DNA of 64,000 nt from Nostoc sp. UHCC 0302 (GTDB lineage: Bacteria; Cyanobacteriota; Cyanobacteriia; Cyanobacteriales; Nostocaceae), in assembly GCF_038096175.1 (NCBI RefSeq), contig NZ_CP151099.1, forward strand, positions 4,372,501-4,436,500, given 5' to 3'. This document shows positions 36,488-43,971 of the stretch, one piece after another. Numbering within the stretch: the stretch's first letter is position 1; each line of letters begins with the position of its first letter. The position numbers and the translations under genes were made by a program. The notes beneath the pieces are model-generated. The model worked only from the letters and a program-made list of their open reading frames with translations, was not told the DNA's origin and did not search any database.

Positions 36488-36961
36488 TTACTCTAGCTCA
36501 TACATCTGTTTATGCTTGGCTAAAAGCTCTTGATATTTCTCATTTGTCTTTGCTTGTAACCACTTGGCTTTAAATATTGCTGCTGACTCCGCTTTAACTG
36601 GGTCTACTTCATAAGGAAGAATTTCTTTTGTGGAGCTTGATGCTTCCGAATTTTGTTTATATTTTCTGCCGCTTTTATGATTAGCATAACGGCGAGAGCG
36701 AGTATAACCCATTTGGATAAACTTCCGTGCCATGTCTGCGCCGACAAAATCATCTTGTTCTAGGTAAACAAGAAACATCTCGTAGATTTTTTCACTTGAC
36801 TCTCTAGCAATATCAGGAGTTTTGAACCGCCAGTAGGGAAGAATTTCTGATTTGTATGGTTCAACCATAAGTACACCCTGCTCACCCTTGCCAACACGAT
36901 ATAGTTCAGGATGTTGTCGAAAATCAATATTTTTAAAGTCTAAAGAATAATCAAATGGCAT
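36488..36961 (-). CDS. DUF4385-like protein
   Basis: A 157-residue soluble protein beginning MPFDYSLDFKNIDFRQHPEL. The pattern YRVGKGEQGVLMVEPYKSEI, LPYWRFKTPDIARESSEKIY and DFVGADMARKFIQMGYTRSR matches what I recall of the DUF4385 family, known from bacteria and large phages. A basic, low-complexity link (RRYANHKSGRKYKQNSEASS) precedes a charged C-terminal helix. No function is known. It is read opposite to its neighbours. Confidence 0.65.
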   Translation of the reverse strand: MPFDYSLDFKNIDFRQHPELYRVGKGEQGVLMVEPYKSEILPYWRFKTPDIARESSEKIYEMFLVYLEQDDFVGADMARKFIQMGYTRSRRYANHKSGRKYKQNSEASSSTKEILPYEVDPVKAESAAIFKAKWLQAKTNEKYQELLAKHKQMYELE

Positions 36962-37038
36962 GATAGATTTTTATTAGGAATAGTAAACTTTCAAATAAAA
37001 GTTAAACTTCTATCCAAGTAGGGAAATTTTGTTCTGCT

Positions 37039-37506
37039 ATGCTATCTAGCACCAAATTCGGGAACACTGTCCTTGCTCCAGGCAATCTGCGGAAAGTGCA
37101 TCATATTGCGCTCAATGTCAAGGATATGCAAGCTTCGCGGTACTTTTATGGTAATGTCTTGGGTTTGCATGAACTCACAGGTGATGAAGTACCAGCGACT
37201 TTGATTGAACTCGTCGCATCTGGTAAAGTAGCGAATTTTGTTACACCCGACGGTACAATTCTAGATTTATTTTGGACACCTGATTTAACACCACCGAATC
37301 CAGATCCAGAAAAGAGTTTTACCAGAGCATACCATTTAGCCTTTGATATAGAGCCGCAGTTATTTGAGCAAGCAGTGGCAGTAATCAGAGAAAATGAAAT
37401 AGCGATCGCTCATGGCCCAGTCACCCGTCCTACTGGTAGAGGTGTGTATTTCTACGATCCTGATGGCTTTATGATTGAAATTCGTTGCGATCCAGAAGCT
37501 AGTTAA
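37039..37506 (+). CDS. VOC (glyoxalase/bleomycin resistance) family protein
   Basis: A 155-residue metalloenzyme-like protein with two beta-alpha-beta3 modules. KVHHIALNVKDMQASRYFYG begins the first, and AYHLAFDIEPQLFEQAVAVI the second. Candidate metal ligands are the His in HHIALN, the His in YHLAFD and the Glu in FMIEIRCD. The family includes glyoxalases, dioxygenases and resistance proteins, so the reaction is undetermined. It lies 28 bp before a small unknown gene. Confidence 0.9.
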   Translation: MLSSTKFGNTVLAPGNLRKVHHIALNVKDMQASRYFYGNVLGLHELTGDEVPATLIELVASGKVANFVTPDGTILDLFWTPDLTPPNPDPEKSFTRAYHLAFDIEPQLFEQAVAVIRENEIAIAHGPVTRPTGRGVYFYDPDGFMIEIRCDPEAS

Positions 37507-37534
37507 CTTAGGGGTAATAACAAAAGTATCTACT

Positions 37535-37831
37535 ATGACTGCGAAACTCACACAAATATTTAAATTAATTGAAGACACAATCACAAAACCGCCAATTCCA
37601 CACGAACCATACAAGCAATCATTGAAAGCCTGGGCAATGTATTGTTTACGAGACAAAGGTTTTATAGTAGTTTATGCCCAAAACGCCGACTTTGCTATTG
37701 AAAGAAAAGGTGAAGAAAAGCTATATTTTAAAGTTTCAAATAGCCCTGAGGATTTAGATAATTCTATTAGCTGGATAGTTTGGGATAGTACAACTAAAAT
37801 CGCTAGTTTCATTCAAAAAAAAATAGACTGA
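37535..37831 (+). CDS. Small protein of unknown function
   Basis: A 98-residue protein started at the ATG at 37535 (MTAKLTQIFK); an upstream in-frame start at 37475 would overlap the VOC gene. A helical N-half (LKAWAMYCLRDKGFIVVYAQ) is followed by DFAIERKGEEKLYFKVSN, a beta hairpin with Asp, Glu and Lys that is reminiscent of a nuclease-like fold but lacks the proper E-x-K spacing. I assign no function. It may be co-transcribed with the VOC gene. Confidence 0.6.
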   Translation: MTAKLTQIFKLIEDTITKPPIPHEPYKQSLKAWAMYCLRDKGFIVVYAQNADFAIERKGEEKLYFKVSNSPEDLDNSISWIVWDSTTKIASFIQKKID

Positions 37832-37910
37832 CACTAAAAATCGCTGTAACCGAATAATTCATAGTTAATAAAGATGTAGAGCAACTAGCTGTCCTTCATC
37901 AGGTAATTAC

Positions 37911-38004
37911 GAATTACGTTAGCGTATCGAGTTCGCGTATCGCTAAAGCGAAAGCTCCGCTAACGCCTTGGTCTCGTAGAGAGCGTCATTAAGAATTACG
38001 AGTT
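37911..38004. repeat. Dispersed cyanobacterial repeat with nested palindromes
   Basis: GTAATTACGAATTAC near 37912 and AAGAATTACGAGTTAT near 37989 frame a segment of short inverted motifs (GCGTATCGCTAAAGCG, GAAAGCTCCGCTAACGCC, TCTCGTAGAGAG). Similar motifs are seen at 62391-62446. It is non-coding and sits at the 3' end of the methyltransferase gene. Confidence 0.5.
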
Positions 38005-38005
38005 A

Positions 38006-38767
38006 TTATGAGTCTGGTTTTTCAAATACCATTAAATGCTGCTGCGGTAACAAATTTTTAGTTTCACGCCAAACTAAACCCACAGCTTGCATCTCCTTGC
38101 GTACTTGCTTCTGCGTCATCTTGTGTACACGCTTAATCATAATAAAAGGATTTTCGCCCCGGTACTCAACCAAAACTACCCTACCGCCTGGTTTAAGTGC
38201 TTTTACAATCCCCTGCATCACTTCTTGGGGATATTCAAGTTCATGGTAGGCATCAACCATCAGCGCTAAATCAATACTTACAGGTGCTAGGTTGGGGTCG
38301 GTAAGAGTTGCCAAAACAGGCTCAACGTTGGTGATATTGTTTTCTTGTTTTAACAATTCAATAATATCGAGCATTTGTGGCTGAACATCTACAGCCAGCA
38401 CCTTTCCTTTTGTTAATAGCGGCGCGATGCGAAAGCTCAAGTAACCTGTACCAGCGCCAATGTCTGCCACGACATCATCAGGTTCCAAGCTAAGAACGCT
38501 GATTATTTTACTCGGCTGTTCCTCCCTCTCCCGGCTTGGTCGTTCTAGCCAGTCTGCACCTGTGTATCCCATAACTTTGGCGATTTCTCGCCCCATGTAA
38601 TATTTGCCAATACCATCTAGGTTATGGATTACCCGCTGTTCGTAAACAGTGGTAGATAAAGAATCTGCTCTTGCTACATTGCCAGCTAACTCAAGCAGTG
38701 AACCACCCAGCATCACTAGGAAAATTAATAGAAAAAGTAAAAAATCCAACTTACGAGTTCGGCTCAT
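38006..38767 (-). CDS. Class I SAM-dependent methyltransferase with N-terminal hydrophobic helix
   Basis: A 253-residue protein. Residues 8-27 (DFLLFLLIFLVMLGGSLLEL) form a signal peptide or membrane anchor after a basic MSRTRK start. Residues about 80-230 are a Rossmann methyltransferase: motif I VVADIGAGTGYLSF, motif II VLAVDVQPQMLDI, a motif IV region LALMVDAYHEL, and later GRVVLVEYRGE. Because SAM is cytosolic, either the helix is an anchor with the enzyme inside, or the enzyme is exported and inactive on SAM. The substrate is unknown. Confidence 0.85.
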   Translation of the reverse strand: MSRTRKLDFLLFLLIFLVMLGGSLLELAGNVARADSLSTTVYEQRVIHNLDGIGKYYMGREIAKVMGYTGADWLERPSREREEQPSKIISVLSLEPDDVVADIGAGTGYLSFRIAPLLTKGKVLAVDVQPQMLDIIELLKQENNITNVEPVLATLTDPNLAPVSIDLALMVDAYHELEYPQEVMQGIVKALKPGGRVVLVEYRGENPFIMIKRVHKMTQKQVRKEMQAVGLVWRETKNLLPQQHLMVFEKPDS

Positions 38768-39086
38768 CTTTGTGCGGTTAATTACTTAGTTGATAGTTTG
38801 CCACTTCTTGCAACAGGTTTTGCCAAATACCCATTACCAAATTTCCACACATAGCGACAGCAGATTTAAAGTTGCTCGAATACACAATATAGGTCTTATG
38901 GTTACTGAGCGTAGTCGAAGTAAAGCCACGTAGAAAGCTTGTTTCCCTTCTCTTCTGAATTCTGGCGACTGAATTCTGAATTCTACTGTAATTTTGCCGT
39001 TAGACCGATGTGGAAGTAAGCATTTTCAGGATTTACTTGAAAAAGCGTTTTTAAAAAACTTCGTCATCCAACCCTTGAACTTCTAT
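38768..39086. other. Spacer between divergent genes with GAATTC heptamer-like repeat
   Basis: About 319 bp hold the promoters of the methyltransferase (minus) and antiporter (plus). At 38957-38984 GAATTC occurs three times, the last two in a 7-bp period (CTGAATT). A frame continues upstream of the antiporter ATG to a TTG at 38994, but has no family-like sequence. Confidence 0.4.
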
Positions 39087-41348
39087 ATGGAAAACCTGCC
39101 CTTGATGTTTCTGCCTCTACTGGCTGCACAGAAAGCAGCAGGTGACGGTGTGATTAAACCTCTCGGTCATCATGAACTGCTGTTAGTGCTGCTTCAACTG
39201 TCGCTGTTGCTTTTGGTAGCGCGGGGATTAGGCGAGTTCATGCGTCGGATTAGCCAACCTCCTGTTGTTGGGGAATTACTTGCAGGTGTGCTGCTTGGCC
39301 CTTCTTTATTTGGTTTGCTCCTTCCAGATATACAGGCGCAAATCTTTCCCCAAAGCCAAGAACAGTCTAATTTACTTTCGGTAATTTCTTGGTTGGGTGT
39401 GTTATTTTTGCTAATTGTGACTGGGCTGGAGACGGATCTAAAGCTGATTCTGCGTAAAGGAAAAACGGCTCTGCTCATTTCACTGGGCGGAATTATTATC
39501 CCTTTTCTTACAGGATTCGGATTGGGCTGGCTATTGCCAGATGATTTTTTGGCTGAGCCAGACAAGCGACTGGTATTCAGTCTCTTTATCGCCACAGCAA
39601 TGAGTATTTCGGCAGTCCCAGTGATTGCTAAAGTGCTGATGGACTTGAATCTAATTCGCCGTGACATTGGTCAAGTTACCTTAGCAGCTGGCATGACCGA
39701 CGACACCATCGGCTGGATTTTACTTTCCGTGGTTTCAGGGCTAGCTAGCAGCGGGAAATTTGACTTTGGAACAATTTTTCACTCAGTCAGCGCGGCTGTA
39801 TTATTTCTAGCCATTGCCTTCACAATTGGGCGTACCATCGTAGACCAGATTTTGCGGTGGGTTGATGACTACGTTGGTGGAGTCGCCGCCAGTATATCGG
39901 TTGTGCTGATTTTATCGCTCTCAGCAGCAGCACTAACCCACGCCTTGGGTCTAGAAGCAGCATTAGGTGCTTTTGTGCTGGGGATTCTCGCAGGTCAATC
40001 TCGCCGCTTTAGCAATGAAGCGGGACATACCCTAGAAGTATTCACAGCAGCCTTTCTCGCACCAATTTTCTTTGCTAGTGCTGGGTTGAAAGTTAACTTA
40101 GTCACTCTACTTGTTCCCCAGACTTTATTATTTGGATTGATTGTGCTGACTGTGGCCTGTGTTGGTAAATTTACAGGTGCTTACATTGGTTCTCGCGTCG
40201 GCGGTTTGAGCCATTGGGAAGGTTTAGCAATGGGTTCCGGGATGAACGCACGCGGAGCAATGGAAATTGTTGTCGCCACAATCGGTTTATCTTTGGGAGT
40301 CCTGAATCCTCAGATGTACTCGATAATTGTGATGGTAGCGATCGCAACTTCTCTCATGGCTCCCCCTCTTTTACGCTTATGCCTGTCGAAGGTAGTCATA
40401 GGTGAAGAAGAAGCTCAACGCTTAGAGCAAGAAGAACAAGCAAGCCGTAGCTTTGTTAAACAGATTCACCGTATCCTAGTACCAACAAGCGGTGGCCCCA
40501 ATATCCAGCTTGCGGCGCAGTTAGTCGGTCATATAGCTCACCAAAACTCGGTAGAGGTTACAGCTTTGTATGCTCTCAGTGATAAGCAACCTCAAAAAAA
40601 AGCACGTCGGACGGCAACTCAGGTTAAAGATAACGCCGCCGAGGAAGCACTTACTTCTGTTGTTGAGGAAATGCAGCTACCTGATAGTACTACCCTACAA
40701 ACAAAAACCGAGTCTGGGCGTAATAAAGCGGAAGTAATTCTGAATGAAGCCAACAAAAACTATAACTTGATCGTCCTGGGAGCATCTGAACAGACGCGCC
40801 CCCAAAAAGCATTGTTTAATTTGCTTGTTGACCGAGTAGTCCAAGAAGCTCCTTGTGCAACGATGGTGGTGAAGTCGCACTTACCTCAACCCCAAGGCGA
40901 GTCATGCAGAATCGCTCAACAACAGCTGAAAAACATTCTCGTGCCAACGGTGGGGACAGAATATAGCAAAAATGCTGTAGAAGTGGCAAGTACGATCGCT
41001 GCTCAAACAGGAGCCTTAGTAATGATGGTGAATGTAATTAATTTGCCACAAGTTGAGTACATTCTCTACGAACAGCGATCGCTCAGTCCAGTCAGAGAAA
41101 TGGCCCATGATTTACTCGAACGGCAAGCAGCAATTGGACGCAATTTGGGTGCTGATGTCAAAACTTATGTTCTTCAAGGAACCAGTCCAGAAAGAGAAAT
41201 CCTCAACTTTGCCCAAAAGCAGGAGGTTGACTTAATTATTTTAGGAAGTAGTATCCGCATGGTCACAGGTCGGGTTTTCTTCGGTCACAGAGTGGATGCA
41301 ATTTTGAGTAAAGCACATTGTCCAGTGGCTGTGATTACTGTGCCATAG
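39087..41348 (+). CDS. CPA2-type cation:proton antiporter (KefB-like) with two universal stress protein domains
   Basis: A 753-residue protein from ATG 39087 (MENLPLMFLP). A TTG start 31 codons earlier is possible. Residues about 30-440 form 12-13 transmembrane helices of the Na+/H+ exchanger fold (RISQPPVVGELLAGVLLGPS, FLLIVTGLETDLKLIL, LAAGMTDDTIGWILLSVV with the paired acidic residues in helix 5/6, GSGMNARGAMEIVVATIGL). Two cytosolic UspA-like domains follow (IHRILVPTSGGPNIQLAA and LKNILVPTVGTEYSKNA), each with a late nucleotide-binding glycine motif (LIVLGASEQTR, LIILGSSIRMVTG). It probably balances K+ or Na+ against H+ under regulation by nucleotide. Confidence 0.92.
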   Translation: MENLPLMFLPLLAAQKAAGDGVIKPLGHHELLLVLLQLSLLLLVARGLGEFMRRISQPPVVGELLAGVLLGPSLFGLLLPDIQAQIFPQSQEQSNLLSVISWLGVLFLLIVTGLETDLKLILRKGKTALLISLGGIIIPFLTGFGLGWLLPDDFLAEPDKRLVFSLFIATAMSISAVPVIAKVLMDLNLIRRDIGQVTLAAGMTDDTIGWILLSVVSGLASSGKFDFGTIFHSVSAAVLFLAIAFTIGRTIVDQILRWVDDYVGGVAASISVVLILSLSAAALTHALGLEAALGAFVLGILAGQSRRFSNEAGHTLEVFTAAFLAPIFFASAGLKVNLVTLLVPQTLLFGLIVLTVACVGKFTGAYIGSRVGGLSHWEGLAMGSGMNARGAMEIVVATIGLSLGVLNPQMYSIIVMVAIATSLMAPPLLRLCLSKVVIGEEEAQRLEQEEQASRSFVKQIHRILVPTSGGPNIQLAAQLVGHIAHQNSVEVTALYALSDKQPQKKARRTATQVKDNAAEEALTSVVEEMQLPDSTTLQTKTESGRNKAEVILNEANKNYNLIVLGASEQTRPQKALFNLLVDRVVQEAPCATMVVKSHLPQPQGESCRIAQQQLKNILVPTVGTEYSKNAVEVASTIAAQTGALVMMVNVINLPQVEYILYEQRSLSPVREMAHDLLERQAAIGRNLGADVKTYVLQGTSPEREILNFAQKQEVDLIILGSSIRMVTGRVFFGHRVDAILSKAHCPVAVITVP

Positions 41349-41470
41349 TCATTTTTAGTGGTAATGTATTGTATTGATAGCTGTATTGCAAAGACTTACT
41401 GAGGAAATATCCAAAAACTTTGGGTTCAACCTCTCAAATATCGTATGTGTCTTCACTTGAGGTGTGAGCG

Positions 41471-41908
41471 ATGAAAGTCAAACAGGCTATTCTTGTGGTT
41501 TTGCTGGTTGTCATACTCGGAGTAGGGTATTGGGGTATCTCGTTGGCACAGACTCCTGCAAAGCAAGTTACACCAGAGCCTACTAGAGTTCTCAGTGTTA
41601 AAACTAGCGAATTACCAAAAGAATCGGTGTTAGAAGGTGAAATGCTGACGGCGACTATAGCACCAGGAGATGTAAGTATCTGGCATACACATGGGTCGCC
41701 TGTGTTTGCTTACACTATAAGTGGCGAGTATATCGTTGATTTTAAGTCTGGTCAGCCTTCAATTTCAGTACCAGCAGGCAAAGCGATTATGGAGCCGATT
41801 AATACTGTTGTGCGGGCTAGGAATTCTAGCTCAACAGAGCCTGCTACAGTGGTATTGTTTCAGCTAAGAAAACCAGGTACTGCTTTCTTAGACCCAGTTT
41901 CTAAATGA
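41471..41908 (+). CDS. Secreted cupin-domain protein
   Basis: A 145-residue protein with an N-terminal signal/anchor (AILVVLLVVILGVGYWGISL, residues 6-25). The cupin barrel follows: DVSIWHTHGSPVFAYTISGE holds two His and a Glu of motif 1, and PAGKAIMEPINTVVRARN is motif 2, where the usual His is replaced by Asn, so metal binding may be partial. It is probably periplasmic. Substrate unknown. Confidence 0.82.
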   Translation: MKVKQAILVVLLVVILGVGYWGISLAQTPAKQVTPEPTRVLSVKTSELPKESVLEGEMLTATIAPGDVSIWHTHGSPVFAYTISGEYIVDFKSGQPSISVPAGKAIMEPINTVVRARNSSSTEPATVVLFQLRKPGTAFLDPVSK

Positions 41909-41956
41909 TTTAGCGTCATTATCCAAGCCTATTTACTCACTACTCAGCTTAGCTGT

Positions 41957-43525
41957 TTAAATCACAAACGGTTCAAGCTCGCGGTTATACCACTGTTGGT
42001 CAACACGCTCTGCTACTAAAGGTCTGACAATAAACTTAGGTGGGCGACCGTCTTGAACATCAATCCGCACGGCTGAGTAAGGCAAATGCTTTTGCGAATT
42101 GTAATCATAACGACCGATATAAAGATGTGAATCCGCAACTTTACGGGTGGGTTGACCTGCAATTTCTGTAAAAGTCTCCATTAATTCTGTTCCTTCTTCT
42201 CGCTGACGGCGGGGACGATGCCCACTACCACCAGAGATAATACAGTTGATATTGGAGTCAGCGAAGCCAGTATCAGCCGTGCGGAGATATTCTAGACAGT
42301 GAGCGTGACCGTTTAAAATCAAATCGACTATTGGACGCTCTTTGGCAATTAAACCAACAGTTTCCGCTACTGCTTCAAATACCCAGCGCAAGCGGTGGCG
42401 AACTGCTAAGGTTTGCGCTTGATGCCACTTCGTCGCCTCCGTGACGTAGGGGGGATGATGGAAAAAGATGATGCGTCCGCGTACCTCTGCGGTATTCCAA
42501 GATTCAATCAGCCTGTTTTTTAACCAGTCAAGTTGTTCAAAATCAATAGCAGACATTTTGTTGGATGCTAGCTGCTTCTCGATATCGATTTTTATTTCGT
42601 TGATTTGGTCTAATTTGGCACTCAGCGAATCGAGTTGTTCGGCATCGGCGGGGTTATCGGGATTGAGGCGATCGCTCATTGCCAAAATCTGTAATTCTTC
42701 TTCATCTATCTCCTGGCGGCGCTTTTGTAATTCGCGGCGGCTGATATCCCCTGCTTGAGTCGCAGGCAGAGGAGATGGTGTATTAAAGGTATTAGAATCT
42801 AGGGCGAAAAAATCGATACCACCGTAGCGAAAAGTGTAATAACGGTTAGGGATACGAGTAAAATGTCCCGGTTGGTAACGCAGACAGCGCCCCATGTCAG
42901 TTTTAGCAGTGTAGTGCTGATCTAAATGACGTTCCAATTCTTTTGGAGAGATGGCTGCCATATAGTCTAGGAACGCCCGGGAGTATGCATCACCTTGATT
43001 TGATCCATGCCAGCCAATCTCAAAATCTTTATAGCGCAACATCCGACGTAGGCGCAGCGTGCTTCCTGTGAGCAAACGGTACATGAACGGCACATCGTAA
43101 TAATCGTGATTTCCTAGCACTGGCAGAAACGGCAGATTAAACACCATGCGATTGTAAGGAATATTTTTAGGATTGTCGCCACCTACGAGAAACTCTCGGT
43201 AAGGTTCGATAAAGTTTGTTGGGTAATACTCGTGGGAACCCACCACATAGATTACATCCCCAGTGTGCAACACAAAACGACAATCATCGCGGTGAGGAAG
43301 CATGAGTTCCGCAACTTTTCGTTGGGGATGTTGCTTGAAATGGGGCTTACTGCCACTATCACCAATTACCATAAACGAAAATTCGGGGCTATCTTCCTTG
43401 CGATCGTCTAAAACCATGCAAGTTTGGTCAATTCCGCGTTGTAAAATACTTGGATGCCTCCACCTCACCCGTTCTTTCATCTTTTGAATTCTTACAGGAA
43501 TCGGTGGATCAGAAATCAATTTCAT
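41957..43525 (-). CDS. Metallophosphoesterase (calcineurin-like)
   Basis: A 522-residue enzyme with all five metallophosphoesterase blocks: FMVIGDSGS (D-x-x, near 51), VLHTGDVIY (GD, near 84), VLGNHDYYD (GNHD, near 139), FFHHPPYV (near 354) and LNGHAHCLEY (GHxH, near 400). A charged helical insertion (about 262-325, RRELQKRRQEIDEEELQIL) sits between the third and fourth blocks and would form a coiled-coil arm. No signal peptide is visible. Substrate is unknown; purple acid phosphatase-like or phosphodiesterase activity on proteins or nucleotides is possible. Confidence 0.92.
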   Translation of the reverse strand: MKLISDPPIPVRIQKMKERVRWRHPSILQRGIDQTCMVLDDRKEDSPEFSFMVIGDSGSKPHFKQHPQRKVAELMLPHRDDCRFVLHTGDVIYVVGSHEYYPTNFIEPYREFLVGGDNPKNIPYNRMVFNLPFLPVLGNHDYYDVPFMYRLLTGSTLRLRRMLRYKDFEIGWHGSNQGDAYSRAFLDYMAAISPKELERHLDQHYTAKTDMGRCLRYQPGHFTRIPNRYYTFRYGGIDFFALDSNTFNTPSPLPATQAGDISRRELQKRRQEIDEEELQILAMSDRLNPDNPADAEQLDSLSAKLDQINEIKIDIEKQLASNKMSAIDFEQLDWLKNRLIESWNTAEVRGRIIFFHHPPYVTEATKWHQAQTLAVRHRLRWVFEAVAETVGLIAKERPIVDLILNGHAHCLEYLRTADTGFADSNINCIISGGSGHRPRRQREEGTELMETFTEIAGQPTRKVADSHLYIGRYDYNSQKHLPYSAVRIDVQDGRPPKFIVRPLVAERVDQQWYNRELEPFVI

Positions 43526-43559
43526 CGTAGCTGCTCCAAATTACAGTCAAGGGTAGTAG

Positions 43560-43604
43560 AGACGCGATTAATCGGTTTTGTACAAAACGCGATTAATCGC
43601 GTCT
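43560..43604. repeat. Large palindromic repeat (15-bp arms)
   Basis: AGACGCGATTAATCG (43560-43574) pairs exactly with CGATTAATCGCGTCT (43590-43604). The loop itself contains the palindrome GTTTTGTACAAAAC. This is the fullest copy of the GACGCGAT...ATCGCGTC family also seen at 28915 and 49411. It lies just upstream of the metallophosphoesterase start and before the 21-bp array. Confidence 0.75.
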
Positions 43605-43639
43605 GTACAAGGATAAAGGGTCAATCAAGCTTTAACTTC

Positions 43640-43870
43640 AACTTCCGAGTTCCGAACACCAACTTTCGAGTTCCGAACATCAACTTCCAAGTTCCAAACT
43701 CCAACTTTCGAGTTCCGAACACCAACTTCCGAGTTCCGAACACCAACTTTTGAGTTCCGAACATCAACTTCCGAGTTCCGAACACCAACTTTCGAGTTCT
43801 GAACACCAACTTTCGAGTTCCGAACACCAATTTCCGAGTTCTGAACACCAACTTCCGAGTTCAAAGGCTC
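43640..43870. repeat. 21-bp minisatellite, 11 units
   Basis: Eleven contiguous 21-bp units, each starting AACTT(C/T)CGAGTTC. Most units differ at one to three positions; the last is degenerate in its second half. Because 21 is a multiple of three and the unit lacks stops in several frames, it yields repetitive open frames on both strands (heptads such as VFGTRKL), but none has a start signal, neighbours or family likeness. It lies between the metallophosphoesterase and ABC transporter genes. Confidence 0.9.
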
Positions 43871-43921
43871 AACAGATACCATCAATTGCTTTCATAACAG
43901 AAAATAAACGTCTTCTTCCAT

Positions 43922-43971
43922 TTCCCAATCCCCAGTCCCCAATCCCCAATTCCCAGTCCCCATCCCTACTG
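43922..43971. repeat. Heptanucleotide repeat array (CCCCAAT/CCCCAGT type)
   Basis: Seven-base units TCCCAAT, CCCCAGT, CCCCAAT, CCCCAAT, TCCCAGT, CCCCATC follow each other without gaps. This is the STRR class of repeat known from heterocystous cyanobacteria. The array runs into the stop codon of the ABC transporter gene (43966-43968). Confidence 0.8.

Noticed and set aside
37535-37831. PD-(D/E)XK nuclease
   Set aside because: An Asp and Lys are present, but the E-x-K spacing does not fit and the protein is very short.
43640-43870. CRISPR array
   Set aside because: Units are contiguous 21-mers without unique spacers, units vary internally, and no cas genes are nearby.
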